64,000 bases of DNA from Aquipuribacter sp051216895 (GCF_051216895.1 NZ_JBPKAO010000007.1:124001-188000); one strand, 5' to 3'. Shown: positions 24,010 to 33,890, numbered from the stretch's first letter. Made by a program: numbers and translations. Notes: generated by a model from the sequence alone, not told the origin.

Positions 24010-26850
24010 TCAGCCCGTGTTCCGCAGCCCCGCGGCGATGCCGTTGATGGTCAGCAGCAGCGCCCGCTGCAGCTCGGCCGGCACCTCGGCGTCCTCGGGC
24101 AGGGCGCGGGCCCGGGCCAGCAGCGACACCTGCATCGCGTGCAGCGGGGCCAGGTAGGCGTCTCGCAGCTCGAGGGTCTTCCGCAGCACGGGCGCGGACT
24201 CCAGCAGCTGCGACTGGCCCGTCACGGCCAGCACCTCGGTGACGGTGCGCTCGTGCTCGGTGCGGATGGCGTCGAACAACCCGGCCGCGTCCTCGGGCAC
24301 CAGCTCCTTGACGTAGCGGGCGGCGATGTCGAGGTCGGTCTTGGCCAGCGACATCTGCACGTTGGACAGGAACGTCCGGAAGAAGTTCCAGTCCCCGTAC
24401 ATCGCCCGCAGGTTGTCGGCCTGACCGTTCTCGCGAGCCGCGGCCAGACCGCTGCCGACACCGAACCAGCCGGGCAGGACCATCCGGGACTGGGTCCACC
24501 CGAACACCCACGGGATGGCCCGCAGGTCGTCCAGGCCGCCCGGGCCGCCGGGACGCTTGGACGGCCGCGACCCGATGTTCATCTTGCCGAGCTCCTCGAC
24601 CGGGGTGGCCGACACGAAGAACGGCACGAGCGCCTCGTCGCGGACCACGGCCCGGTAGGCGTCCTGCCCGGCCCGGGCGACCACGTCCATGGTCGCGTCC
24701 CAGCCGTCGAGGACGTCCTGCGACAGGCGCGGTCCGCGGTGCAGCACCGACGCCTCGACCACCGCGGCCAGGGCGCTCTCCAGGTTCCAGCGGCCGAGGC
24801 CGGACAGGATGTACTTGTCGGAGATGACCTCGCCCTGCTCGGTGATCTTGATGGGCCCGTCCAGGCTCCCCCAGGGCTGGCTGAGGATCGCCTCGGCGGT
24901 CGGCCCGCCGCCGCGCCCGACCGACCCGCCCCGGCCGTGGAACAGCCGCAGCCGGACGCCGTGCTTGGCGGCGACGTCCCGCAGCGACCGCTGGGCGCGC
25001 TGGATCTGCCACTGCGACGCGGCGATGCCCGCGTCCTTGGAGGAGTCGGAGTAGCCGAGCATGATCTCCTGCAGGTCGCCGCGCGCGGCCACCACCCGCC
25101 GGTAGGACGGGTCGCTGAGCAGGGCGTCGAGCAGGTCACCGGCGATCTCCAGCTCGGCCACCGTCTCGAACAGCGGCGCGAACCCCAGCCGCGACGTCGC
25201 GGGCTCGGTGTCGGAGCCCAGGTCGACGAGGCCGACCTCGCGGGCCAGCACCACGACGGCGAAGATGTCGTCGACGTCGTGCGTCATCGACACGATGTAC
25301 GTCTCGACCACGTCGGGGCCGTAGGCGTCCAGGACGGTGCGGATGGTGCTCAGCAGCCCCAGCGACGCCGCGGCCGGCCCGTCCTCGGCCACGTTGCCCT
25401 GCCCGACGATCGGGCGCCGGCCGGCCATCTCCCGCGACAGCAGCTGGATCCGCTCGCGTCGGTCCAGGTCGCCGTAGGGGGTCTCCAGCTCACCGAGACG
25501 GTCGTACAGCTCCGCCAGGGCGGCGTGGTGCTTGCCGCTGTGCTCGCGGACGTCGAGGGTGGCCAGCCCCGTGCCCATGGCCGTCGCGGTGCGGATCAGG
25601 CGCAGGATGACGCCGTCGCCGGTCAGCCGGTCGCCGCCGGCCAGCATCGAGTCCCGGACCAGGACCAGGTCCGCGAGCAGCTCGTCCAGGCCCAGGTAGT
25701 CGCGGCCGGGCTCGTGCGGGGTGCCCTCGAGCAGCCGCTCGCGGGTCCGGACCAGGCGCACCCGCACGAAGCTCAGCTTGAGCCGGTACGGCTCCTCGGC
25801 GTTGAGCCGCGCGATCCGGGAGTGCGTGATGGGCAGGGCGTCGGCGTCGGCCTGCAGCGAGGCCAGCAGCGCCTCCGACGCGGTGACGACCCGGCTGGAC
25901 GACGACATCTCGGTCAGGGCGTCCTCGACCTGCCGGATCAGCTCCCGCAGCCCGGCGTCGTGCTGCAGGGCCAGGACCTCGACGGTGATCTCGGGGGTGA
26001 CGTTGGGGTTGCCGTCGCGGTCGCCCCCGGCCCAGCTGCCGAAGCGCAGCGGCCGGGCGTCGGCGGGCAGCTCGACGCCGATGCCGCGGAGCTGGCGGTC
26101 GAGCTCCTCCATCAGGTCGGGGACGACGTCGCCCGCGATGGACGTCAGGTAGTACATCGCCGTGCGGGCCTCGTCCTTGGGGTCGGGCTTGGCGATGCGG
26201 AGCTCGTCGGTCTGCCACAGCAGGTCGACCAGCTCGGCCAGGCGGCGCTCCTGCTGGTCGGCCTGCGCGGGGGTGCGGCGGGGGTCCTCGGACGCGTCGA
26301 CGATGCCCGCGATGCGCTGCAGCAGCCGCAGGACGGTGCGGCGGCTGGCCTCGGTGGGGTGGGCGGTGAAGACAGGCCGGTACTCGACCCGGTTCATCAC
26401 CTCGCGCACCAGGTCCACGTCGACGCTGCCCGCCTCCAGCGCCTCGCTGATGCGGGACACCGTGGCCGACAGCGGCCCGGCGGTGTCGGTGGTGACCTCG
26501 CGCCAGCGGTGCAGCTGCTCGGTGACGTTGACCAGCTGGAAGTACCCGGTGAACGCCCGGGCCAGGACGACCGCGGTCGCGTCGTCGACCCCGGCCAGCA
26601 GGTCGTGCAGGGCGCCGTCGTCCGGCTCGCGGGCCATCTTGCGGACCTGCTCGACCAGGGCCAGCAGCTCCGGTCCCTCGTGGCGGGTCAGGGCCTCGCC
26701 CAGCAGGGTGGCCAGCTGGCGGACCGAGGCCCGCAGCGCCGCGTGCTGGGTGTCGGAGGAGACGCCGGCCGCGAACCGCGCGACGTCGTCGTCACGACCG
26801 CTGCCGGGCTCGTCGGGGGTGGTGCCGACCGGGTGCTCCGCATCACGCAT
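24010..26850 (-). CDS. ppc: Phosphoenolpyruvate carboxylase
   Basis: 946 residues, close to the usual actinobacterial length. It carboxylates phosphoenolpyruvate with bicarbonate to oxaloacetate, refilling the TCA cycle. Visible motifs: VFTAHPTEASRRTVL (catalytic His, near residue 160), GSWAGGDRDGNP, GYSDSSKDAGI, LFHGRGGSVGRGGGP (PEP-binding loop) and the C-terminal INGIAAGLRNTG, which holds the allosteric/anchoring end. The ATG at 26850 was chosen because residues above it are unlike the family. The gene is alone on its strand, convergent with the FAD protein and divergent from a methyltransferase. Confidence 0.97.
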   Translation of the reverse strand: MRDAEHPVGTTPDEPGSGRDDDVARFAAGVSSDTQHAALRASVRQLATLLGEALTRHEGPELLALVEQVRKMAREPDDGALHDLLAGVDDATAVVLARAFTGYFQLVNVTEQLHRWREVTTDTAGPLSATVSRISEALEAGSVDVDLVREVMNRVEYRPVFTAHPTEASRRTVLRLLQRIAGIVDASEDPRRTPAQADQQERRLAELVDLLWQTDELRIAKPDPKDEARTAMYYLTSIAGDVVPDLMEELDRQLRGIGVELPADARPLRFGSWAGGDRDGNPNVTPEITVEVLALQHDAGLRELIRQVEDALTEMSSSSRVVTASEALLASLQADADALPITHSRIARLNAEEPYRLKLSFVRVRLVRTRERLLEGTPHEPGRDYLGLDELLADLVLVRDSMLAGGDRLTGDGVILRLIRTATAMGTGLATLDVREHSGKHHAALAELYDRLGELETPYGDLDRRERIQLLSREMAGRRPIVGQGNVAEDGPAAASLGLLSTIRTVLDAYGPDVVETYIVSMTHDVDDIFAVVVLAREVGLVDLGSDTEPATSRLGFAPLFETVAELEIAGDLLDALLSDPSYRRVVAARGDLQEIMLGYSDSSKDAGIAASQWQIQRAQRSLRDVAAKHGVRLRLFHGRGGSVGRGGGPTAEAILSQPWGSLDGPIKITEQGEVISDKYILSGLGRWNLESALAAVVEASVLHRGPRLSQDVLDGWDATMDVVARAGQDAYRAVVRDEALVPFFVSATPVEELGKMNIGSRPSKRPGGPGGLDDLRAIPWVFGWTQSRMVLPGWFGVGSGLAAARENGQADNLRAMYGDWNFFRTFLSNVQMSLAKTDLDIAARYVKELVPEDAAGLFDAIRTEHERTVTEVLAVTGQSQLLESAPVLRKTLELRDAYLAPLHAMQVSLLARARALPEDAEVPAELQRALLLTINGIAAGLRNTG

Positions 26851-27035
26851 GAGCGCAGTGTGGCAAGAGACTGTGTCGCGGGTGTGACGGGCCTCGCGTG
26901 GTCCCGAGGTCTGGACAGGGGTGGCGCACCAGCGAATCCCTTGCTGCTGTCCGGTCGAGCAGAGCGACGGCGAGGTGTCACCCGGACGGACGGGTCCACC
27001 GGGCGCCCCGACCACGGCGACCGCAGACTGCTCCC

Positions 27036-27683
27036 GTGCCTGCTGACGCCGACGGCCTCCCACCCGGCTTCTTCGACCGCGACGACCCGACGCCGGACGA
27101 CCGGTTCTACCTGCCGCCCAGGCTGGTGACGCACATCGACGAACGGGCGGTCGCTGCGGTCGGCGCGTTGTACGCCGAGCTCGGCGTCGACGGGTCCGCG
27201 GCCGAGCCGCAGCACGTGCTGGACCTGATGTCGTCGTGGGTGTCCCACTTCCGCGCCCCGCCCGCGCGGCTGACGGTGCTCGGCATGAACGAGACCGAGC
27301 TCTCCGCCAACGGCGACGCGACTGCGCGCGTCGTGCACGACCTCAACCTCGACCCGACCCTGCCGTTCGACGACGCGTCGTTCGACGCGGTGGTCTGCTG
27401 CGTGTCCGTCGACTACCTGACGCGGCCGGTCGAGGTGCTGCGGGAGGCCGCGCGGGTCCTGCGACCCGAGGCACCCGTCGTCGTCACGTTCTCCGACCGC
27501 TGCTTCCCGACGAAGGCGGTCCGCGGCTGGTTGACCACGGACGACGCGGGCCGGTGCCAGATCGTCGTGGACTACCTGCGCCGCGCCGGCGGGTTCACCG
27601 AGCCTGAGGTCTCGCTGCGGACCTCGCCGCGGTCCTGGGGCGACCCGCTGTACGCGGTGGTGGCGCGACGGGCCCCGGCCTGA
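27036..27683 (+). CDS. Class I SAM-dependent methyltransferase-like protein
   Basis: 215 residues from a GTG at 27036. A proline-rich start (PPGFFDRDDPTPDDRFYLPPRLV) leads to a methyltransferase core: HVLDLMSSWVSHF in the position of the SAM glycine motif, LTVLGMNETEL for the acidic strand-two residue, DLNLDPTLPFDDASFDAVVCCVSVDYL, and REAARVLRPEAPVVVTFSDRCF. The motif I glycines are replaced by DLMSSW, which is seen in one subgroup of type 11 methyltransferases. The substrate is unknown. It is divergent from ppc. Confidence 0.8.
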   Translation: MPADADGLPPGFFDRDDPTPDDRFYLPPRLVTHIDERAVAAVGALYAELGVDGSAAEPQHVLDLMSSWVSHFRAPPARLTVLGMNETELSANGDATARVVHDLNLDPTLPFDDASFDAVVCCVSVDYLTRPVEVLREAARVLRPEAPVVVTFSDRCFPTKAVRGWLTTDDAGRCQIVVDYLRRAGGFTEPEVSLRTSPRSWGDPLYAVVARRAPA

Positions 27684-27769
27684 CGGGCGATGAGCCCACG
27701 GACCACGACCCACCGACGAACCGCCACGACCACCACCTCGTCGGCAGGTGACGCCGGCAGGCGCCCCCC

Positions 27770-28825
27770 TCACGCCGTCCGCGCGACCCGCCCCGCCTTG
27801 ATGTCCTCCGCGTAGTGGCACGCGACCTTGTGCCCGGGCGCGACCTCGCGGAACTCCGGCCGCTCGGTGGTGCAGCGGCCGGGCTGCACCCACGGGCACC
27901 GCGTCGAGAACCGGCAGCCGGTGGGCGGGTCCGCCGGGCTGGGCAGGTCGCCCGACAGCAGGATCCGCTCGCGGGTGGCCTCGACGAGCGGGTCGGGCAC
28001 GGGGATGGCCGACATCAGGGCCAGCGTGTACGGGTGCATCGGGGCTTCGTACAGCGTGTCGCTGTCGGCCTCCTCGACCAGGGCGCCCAGGTACATCACG
28101 CCGACCACGTCGGACACGTGCCGCACCACGGCCAGGTCGTGGGCGATCACGACGTAGGTCAGGCCGAGCTCGTCCTGCAGCTCCTCGAGCAGGTTGACGA
28201 CCTGCGCCTGCACCGACACGTCGAGCGCGGACACGGGCTCGTCGGCGACGACGAGCTCCGGGCGCAGCGCCACGGCGCGGGCGATCCCGATCCGCTGGCG
28301 CTGCCCGCCGGAGAACTCGTGCGGGAACCGGGACGCGGCCGAGGCGGGCATGCCGACCTGGTCGAGGAGCTCCTTGACCTTGGCGCCGAACCCGCCGGCG
28401 CCGGGCGAGACCCCGTGCGCCCGCAGCGGCTCCGACAGCGCGGCCTCGACCGACTGGCGGGGGTCCAGGCTCGACATCGGGTCCTGGAAGATCATCTGCA
28501 TCCGTGACCGGGACCGGCGCAGCTCCTCGCCCCTGAGGGTGGCGATGTCCGTGCCGTCGAACCAGACCTCGCCCCTCGTGGGGGTGAGCAGGCGCAGGAT
28601 CGCCCGGCCGAGGGTGCTCTTGCCGCAGCCGGACTCCCCCACCAGGCCGTAGGTGCTGCCGCGCGGCACGTCGAGCGAGACGCCGTCGACCGCCTTGACG
28701 TGGCCGATCACCTTGTCGCGGATGATCCCCTTGGTGATCGGGAAGTGGACGGCGACGTCGCGCACCGACAGCAGGACGTCCTGCTGGTTGCGGGTGGGAC
28801 CGCTCGTGGTGTCGGTGACGGTCAT
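27770..28825 (-). CDS. Peptide ABC transporter ATPase (DppF/OppF type)
   Basis: 351 residues. ATPase of a dipeptide/oligopeptide importer: Walker A VGESGCGKST, Q-loop MIFQDPMSSLDPR, signature FSGGQRQRIGIARAVAL, Walker B LVVADEPVSALDV and H-loop IAHDL. The oligopeptide C-terminal domain contains CRFSTRCPWVQPGRC with the cysteine cluster typical of OppF/DppF. The ATG at 28825 overlaps the upstream ATPase gene by four bases. It is the last gene of the peptide operon; its partner ATPase is the gene before it. Confidence 0.95.
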   Translation of the reverse strand: MTVTDTTSGPTRNQQDVLLSVRDVAVHFPITKGIIRDKVIGHVKAVDGVSLDVPRGSTYGLVGESGCGKSTLGRAILRLLTPTRGEVWFDGTDIATLRGEELRRSRSRMQMIFQDPMSSLDPRQSVEAALSEPLRAHGVSPGAGGFGAKVKELLDQVGMPASAASRFPHEFSGGQRQRIGIARAVALRPELVVADEPVSALDVSVQAQVVNLLEELQDELGLTYVVIAHDLAVVRHVSDVVGVMYLGALVEEADSDTLYEAPMHPYTLALMSAIPVPDPLVEATRERILLSGDLPSPADPPTGCRFSTRCPWVQPGRCTTERPEFREVAPGHKVACHYAEDIKAGRVARTA

Positions 28826-29889
28826 GCTCGCTCCCCGTTCGGGTCGACGACGGCGACGGGCTCCGGGACGCCGTAGGGGTGCCGGCAGCGCACGGCGTGG
28901 CCCCGCTCGACCTCCATCGGCGGCGCCGAGCCCAGGCAGTCGGGCTGGGCCCGGGTGCAGCGCGGCTCGAACGCGCACCCGGTGCTCCACGGCCGGGTGA
29001 GCGTGGGTGAGCCGGGGATGGGCGTCAACGGCTCGCCGCGCGGGGAGTCCATGCGCGGCACCGACGCCAGCAGTCCGTTGGTGTACGGGTGCTCGGGCCG
29101 GGCGAACAGCTCGTGGCGGTCCGCGGACTCCACCAGCCGTCCGCCGTACATGACGTGCACGTCGTCGCACATGCTGGCCACCACGCCCAGGTCGTGGGTG
29201 ATGAGCACCAGCGCCGTGCCGGTGTCGGCGATCAGGCTGCGCAGCAGGTCCAGGATCTGCGCCTGGATGGTGACGTCGAGGGCCGTGGTGGGCTCGTCGG
29301 CCACCAGCAGGCGCGGCGAGCACGCCAGCGCGATGGCGATGAGGGCGCGCTGCCGCATCCCCCCGGACAGCTGGTGCGGGTAGTCCTTCAGCCGACGCTG
29401 GGCCTCGGGGATGCCGACACGGCGCAGCAGGTCGACGGCCTCGTCGCGGGCCTCGGCCTTGTTCATGTCGCGGTGGCGTCGCAGCACCTCGGTGACCTGC
29501 ACCCCGATCGGCACGACCGGGTTGAGCGAGGACATCGGGTCCTGGAACACCATGGCCATCTCGGCGCCGCGCAGGGCCCGACGACGGTCGTCCGACATGC
29601 CGAGAAGCTGCTCGCCGTCGAAGGTGACGCTGCCCGCGACGTCGACCCCTCGCTTGGGCAGCAGACCCATGATCGCCAGGGACGTCACGGACTTGCCCGA
29701 GCCGGACTCCCCCACGATGCCGACGCTGCGTCCCGCGGCGACGTCGAAGCTGACGCTGTCCACGGCGACGACCGGGGCGCGGCCCTTGCGGGTGAACCGG
29801 ACCGACAGGTCGCGGACCTGCAGCAACGGCCCGTCGCCCGCCGGTCGCGGTCCGCCGGCGTGCCCCGTGACGGTGGTGGTCGTGGGCAT
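28822..29889 (-). CDS. Peptide ABC transporter ATPase (DppD/OppD type)
   Basis: 355 residues. Second ATPase of the importer: Walker A VGESGSGKSV, Q-loop MVFQDPMSSLNPV, signature LSGGMRQRALIAIALAC, Walker B LLVADEPTTALDV, H-loop THDLGVVA. The C-terminal extension carries GCAFEPRCTRAQPDC, the cysteine-rich end of the OppD/DppD family. It heterodimerises with the DppF-type protein. It starts five bases after the DppC permease stop, consistent with one polycistronic message. Confidence 0.95.
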   Translation of the reverse strand: MPTTTTVTGHAGGPRPAGDGPLLQVRDLSVRFTRKGRAPVVAVDSVSFDVAAGRSVGIVGESGSGKSVTSLAIMGLLPKRGVDVAGSVTFDGEQLLGMSDDRRRALRGAEMAMVFQDPMSSLNPVVPIGVQVTEVLRRHRDMNKAEARDEAVDLLRRVGIPEAQRRLKDYPHQLSGGMRQRALIAIALACSPRLLVADEPTTALDVTIQAQILDLLRSLIADTGTALVLITHDLGVVASMCDDVHVMYGGRLVESADRHELFARPEHPYTNGLLASVPRMDSPRGEPLTPIPGSPTLTRPWSTGCAFEPRCTRAQPDCLGSAPPMEVERGHAVRCRHPYGVPEPVAVVDPNGERA

Positions 29890-29894
29890 CCCGC

Positions 29895-30884
29895 TCACCT
29901 CCGGTACTTGGGGTCGAGGGCCTCGCGCATGGACTCCCCCAGCAGGGTGAACCCGAGCGCGGCCAGCACGATCGCGATGCCGGGGAAGAACGCCAGGTGC
30001 GGCGCGGAGGCGAGGAAGCGCTGCGTCTCGGCCAGCATCCGGCCCCACTCCGGCACCGACGGGTCCGTCCCCGACAGGCCGAGGAACGCCAGCGCGGCCG
30101 CGTCGATGATGGCGGTGGCCAACGTCAGGGTCCCCTGGACGATGACCGGCGACAGGCTGTTGGGCAGGACGTGGCCGAGCACCACGTTGCGGTCGCGCAC
30201 CCCCAGGCTGCGCACCGCCACCACGTAGTCGCTGTTGCGCTGGGCGAGCATGGACCCGCGCAGCAGCCGGATGAAGATGGGCACGTTGACCACGGCGATG
30301 GCGATCATCACCGACAGCAGCGACCGGCCCAGCACGGCGGCGATGCCGATCGCGAACAGCAGGCCCGGGATGGACAGCATGATGTCGGTGATGCGCATGA
30401 CGAGCGTGTCGACCCAGCCCCCGAACGCGCCGGCCAGCAGGCCGATGGAGATGCCGACCGTGGCGCCCATGAGCAGGGACACCACCCCGACCAGCAGGGA
30501 CTGCCGGGCGCCGTAGATCACCCGGCTGAACTCGTCGCGGCCCAGGCTGTCCAGGCCGAACCAGAACTCCGCCGACGGGCCCGGGATGTTCGTGGGCGTG
30601 ACCGCGCCGACCCGCTCGTTGGGGCCGTACGGCGCGAGCCACGGCGCGAAGATCGCGACGAGGACGAAGGACAGGACGAGGAACGCGCCGAAGACCGCGA
30701 GCGGGTCCCGCACCACCCGACGGACGGCCTCGCGGCCCAGCGACGTGCCGGCCTCGCCCGGGGCCGGCTCGGTCGCGGTCCGGGTGGCCAGCGCCTCGGC
30801 GCTGCTGGGGGCCCCGGGCACGGCGGCGTCGGTCGACGTCGCCTCGGCCCGGGCCCTCTCGCTCATGTCGTCATGGGGAGGCAC
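29895..30884 (-). CDS. Peptide ABC transporter permease (DppC type)
   Basis: 329 residues from a GTG at 30884; an ATG 18 bases later is a second possibility. A 55-residue Ala/Thr/Glu-rich cytoplasmic arm precedes the first membrane helix (AVFGAFLVLSFVLVAIFAPWLAPYGPN). The extracellular loop has FWFGLDSLGRDEFSRVIYGARQSL, a DppC hallmark, and five further helices include the EAA-like loop (YVVAVRSLGVRDRNVVLGHVLPN). It pairs with the DppB permease encoded three bases upstream. Confidence 0.95.
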   Translation of the reverse strand: MPPHDDMSERARAEATSTDAAVPGAPSSAEALATRTATEPAPGEAGTSLGREAVRRVVRDPLAVFGAFLVLSFVLVAIFAPWLAPYGPNERVGAVTPTNIPGPSAEFWFGLDSLGRDEFSRVIYGARQSLLVGVVSLLMGATVGISIGLLAGAFGGWVDTLVMRITDIMLSIPGLLFAIGIAAVLGRSLLSVMIAIAVVNVPIFIRLLRGSMLAQRNSDYVVAVRSLGVRDRNVVLGHVLPNSLSPVIVQGTLTLATAIIDAAALAFLGLSGTDPSVPEWGRMLAETQRFLASAPHLAFFPGIAIVLAALGFTLLGESMREALDPKYRR

Positions 30885-30887
30885 GGG

Positions 30888-31937
30888 TCAGACACCTGCT
30901 CCTACGTTGGACGAGGCCGGGGCCTGCGTCATGGTCGAGGCCCGGACCCGGGGGTCGATGAGGCCGTACGAGATGTCGACGAGCAGGTTCACCACGACGA
31001 TGATCACGGCGATCACGAGGATGAAGCCCTGGACGACGGCGAAGTCCCGGTTGGTGATCGCGTCCACGAGGAACGACCCGACCCCCGGGAAGGCGAACAC
31101 CGTCTCGGTGAGCACCGCCCCGGACAGCAGCAGGCCGATCTGCAGGCCGATCACCGTGACCACCGGCAGCAGGGCGTTGCGCAGCACGTGACGTCCCCGC
31201 ACGGTCGCCCGGGACAGCCCCTTGGCGTCGGCGGTGCGCACGTAGTCCTCGTTGACGACGTCCAGCACGCTGGCGCGGGTGATGCGGGCGATGATCGCCA
31301 GCGGGATCGTGGCCAGGGCGACGGCCGGCAGGATCAGGTGCAGGAAGGCGTCCCAGGCGGCGTCGGGGCGGCCGACCAGCAGCCCGTCCAGCACGTAGAA
31401 GCCGGTGGGGTGCTCGGAGAACAGCCGTGGGTCCTGGCGGCCGGAGGACGGCAGCAGACCCAGCTGGACCGAGAACACGTACTTGAGGATGAACCCCAGG
31501 AAGAACACCGGGATGGTGACACCGATCAGCGAGGCCAGCACGGCGCTGGAGTCGACCCAGGTCAGGTGCCGGCGTGCGGCGACGTACCCCAGCGGGATGC
31601 CCAGGCCGACCGCGAGCACCAGCGCGAAGGACGCCAGCTCGATGGTGGCGGGGAACAGCCGCAGCAGCTCGTCGGTGACGGGTTGACGGGTCGTGGTCGA
31701 CACGCCGAGGTCGCCCTGCAGCACGCGGCCCATGTAGGCGAGGTACTGCTCGATGACCGGCCGGTCGAAGCCGTAGAGCCGGTTGAGCTCGGCCACGGCC
31801 TCGGGGGTAGCCCGCTCCCCCAGCAACGCCTGCGCGGGGCCACCCGGCAGGGCGCGGACCCAGGTGAACAGGAGCAGGCTGAGCCCGAACAGGATGGGCA
31901 CCAGCAGCAGCAGGCGCCGTACGACGAAACGGAGCAC
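30888..31937 (-). CDS. Peptide ABC transporter permease (DppB type)
   Basis: 349 residues, GTG start with AAGGA upstream. First helix RRLLLLVPILFGLSLLLFTWV, then the extracellular DppB region ATPEAVAELNRLYGFDRPVIEQYLAYMGRVLQGDLG (here in pieces), five more helices and the EAA loop DYVRTADAKGLSRATVRGRHVLRNALLP. Six helices in total. A poly-G tract and an assembly gap lie between it and the substrate-binding protein gene upstream, so the true intergenic length is unknown. Confidence 0.95.
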   Translation of the reverse strand: MLRFVVRRLLLLVPILFGLSLLLFTWVRALPGGPAQALLGERATPEAVAELNRLYGFDRPVIEQYLAYMGRVLQGDLGVSTTTRQPVTDELLRLFPATIELASFALVLAVGLGIPLGYVAARRHLTWVDSSAVLASLIGVTIPVFFLGFILKYVFSVQLGLLPSSGRQDPRLFSEHPTGFYVLDGLLVGRPDAAWDAFLHLILPAVALATIPLAIIARITRASVLDVVNEDYVRTADAKGLSRATVRGRHVLRNALLPVVTVIGLQIGLLLSGAVLTETVFAFPGVGSFLVDAITNRDFAVVQGFILVIAVIIVVVNLLVDISYGLIDPRVRASTMTQAPASSNVGAGV

Positions 31938-31985
31938 CGAGGTCCTTGTCTGGGTCGTGAGGGGGCGGGGTGATGGCGCGGCCGT

Positions 31986-32011
31986 GGGGGGGGGGGGGGG
32001 GGGGGGGGGGG
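31986..32011. repeat. 26-base G homopolymer at an assembly gap
   Basis: An uninterrupted run of 26 G follows GCCGT and is itself followed by an AT-rich 15-base string (ATAACGAAAAGAAGA) and then N. That string is unlike the surrounding sequence and looks like low-quality read end. The run may be a real G tract that stopped sequencing or a pure artefact. Confidence 0.9.
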
Positions 32012-32026
32012 ATAACGAAAAGAAGA

Positions 32027-32167
32027 NNNNNNNNNNNNNNNNNNNNNNNNNNNNNNNNNNNNNNNNNNNNNNNNNNNNNNNNNNNNNNNNNNNNNNNNNN
32101 NNNNNNNNNNNNNNNNNNNNNNNNNNNNNNNNNNNNNNNNNNNNNNNNNNNNNNNNNNNNNNNNNNN
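32027..32167. other. Assembly gap (141 N)
   Basis: Undetermined bases between the peptide-binding protein gene and the DppB permease gene. The stretch from 31938 to 32198 otherwise holds only the G run and about 80 readable bases; no gene is visible there. The true gap size is not known. Confidence 0.99.
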
Positions 32168-32198
32168 GACCGCCACCCGCACGGGCAGGTGGCTCAGC

Positions 32199-33890
32199 TC
32201 AGCTGTCGGAGACCGTCAGCAGGTTGAACACCTCGTTGGACACCGGGCTCGGCGTGAAGCCCTCGATGCCGGGGCGGAGCGCGAGCGCCGCCTCGGTGGT
32301 GGCGTACGGCAGACCGGGCAGCAGGTCCATGACCTGCCGGTTGGCCTCCTCGTACAGCTCAGTGCGGACGTCGATGTCGGTCTCGGCCTCCGCCTCGTCG
32401 AGCAGGGCGAACAGCTCCGGGTCGTTGAAGCCCCAGTCGGGCTTCTCACCCTGGAAGAACGTGCCCAGGAAGTTGTCCGGGTCGCCGAAGTCACCGGTCC
32501 ACCCGAGCAGGTAGATCGGGGCGCCACCGCTCTGCGCGGCGTCGAGGAAGTCCGGGGTCCACGGCGCGCCGATGGGCTCGACCGTGAAGCCGACCTCCTC
32601 GAGGTCCGCCGCCATCAGCTGGAAGTTCGCGGAGGGGTCCGGCATGTAGGGACGCGAGACCTCGGTCGGGTACCAGAACTCGAGGGTGAGGTCGGTGACC
32701 CCGGACTCCGCGATGAGCTCGCGGGCGCGCTCGGGGTCGTAGTCGTAGGTGGTGACGTCGTCGGCGTAGCCGAACAGCGACTCCGGCATGAACTGCGTCG
32801 GGACCGACGAGCCCTCCGGGTAGTTGGTCGAGATGATGTTCTCGCGGTCGATCGCGTGGGCGATGGCCTGCCGGATCTGCAGGTTGTCCAGCGGCGGCGC
32901 GGCCTGGTTGAAGCCGACGTAGCCGACGGTGAAGGCCGGGCGACGCAGGATGGTGTAGCCCTCGGACTCCAGGACGTCGACGTCGGCCGGGTCCACCAGG
33001 TCGTAGCCGTCGATGCCGCCGGACTGCAGCTCCTGCGCGCGGGCCGGGCCGTCGGCGATGGGCCGGAAGACGAGGTTCTGGATGTCGGCCACCTGGCCCC
33101 AGTAGTCGTCGTTGCGCTCCAGCACCAGCTGGTTGCCACGCTCCCACGACACGAAGGTGAACGGACCGGTGCCCGTGGGGCTGTCGGTGCCGTAGGTGCC
33201 CGTGAACTGCGGCTCCTCGCCGCTGCCGCTGATCTCGTCGGCGCCGAACTCCTCGAGCGCCGCCGGGCTGCCGATGCTGAACGCGGGCAGCGACAGCGCC
33301 GACAGGAACGTCGACGACGGCCGGGTCAGGGTGATGACGGCGGTCGACTCGTCGGTCGCCTCGCAGGAGGCGTACAGGCTCTCCGGCGCCGCCGGGTCCT
33401 CGTTCTCCGCGAAGCCGCCCATCACGGTCGACCAGTAGTACGAGACGTTGCTGGCCTGCTGGATGCCGGTGAAGTTGTACCAGCGGTCGAAGTTGAAGCA
33501 GACCGCCTCCGCGTCGAACGGCTCACCGTCGTGGAAGCTGACCCCCTCGCGCAGGTTGAACGTCCACTCCAGGCCGTCCTCGCTGGCGCTCCACTCCTCG
33601 GCGAGCTGCGGCACGATCTCGGTGCCGCCCTCCTCCGTGGTGACCAGGCCCTCGAAGATGGACCGGATGACCCGCAGCGACTCGCCGTCGCTGACGTAGG
33701 CGCCGTCCAGGATGACCGGGTCGGCGCTGGCGCCGAAGACGAACGTCGCGTCGGAGGCGGAACCGTCCCCGCCGGCCGCGCCGGACTCCTCGTCGGTGCT
33801 GGCGGTGTCGCCGCCGCAAGCCGTGAGGGCCAGGGCGGCGGCAGCTGTGACTGCCACGACCCTGAGGCCCCGCGTGATTGTTGACCGCAT
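32199..33890 (-). CDS. Peptide ABC transporter substrate-binding lipoprotein (SBP family 5)
   Basis: 563 residues. Signal sequence with lipobox LTAC, then an Asp/Ser/Gly-rich linker. The family 5 fold is shown by FVFGASADPVILDGAYVSDGES, the SBP motif LAEEWSASEDGLEWTFNLREGVSFHDGEPFDAEAV (in parts), NDDYWG, GIDGYDLVDPADVD and the C-terminal LAYATTEAALALRPGIEG-like region. It captures peptides outside the membrane and delivers them to the DppB/C channel. It is the first gene of the operon and is followed by an assembly gap. A hairpin 95 bases upstream separates it from the HAD gene. Confidence 0.95.
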   Translation of the reverse strand: MRSTITRGLRVVAVTAAAALALTACGGDTASTDEESGAAGGDGSASDATFVFGASADPVILDGAYVSDGESLRVIRSIFEGLVTTEEGGTEIVPQLAEEWSASEDGLEWTFNLREGVSFHDGEPFDAEAVCFNFDRWYNFTGIQQASNVSYYWSTVMGGFAENEDPAAPESLYASCEATDESTAVITLTRPSSTFLSALSLPAFSIGSPAALEEFGADEISGSGEEPQFTGTYGTDSPTGTGPFTFVSWERGNQLVLERNDDYWGQVADIQNLVFRPIADGPARAQELQSGGIDGYDLVDPADVDVLESEGYTILRRPAFTVGYVGFNQAAPPLDNLQIRQAIAHAIDRENIISTNYPEGSSVPTQFMPESLFGYADDVTTYDYDPERARELIAESGVTDLTLEFWYPTEVSRPYMPDPSANFQLMAADLEEVGFTVEPIGAPWTPDFLDAAQSGGAPIYLLGWTGDFGDPDNFLGTFFQGEKPDWGFNDPELFALLDEAEAETDIDVRTELYEEANRQVMDLLPGLPYATTEAALALRPGIEGFTPSPVSNEVFNLLTVSDS

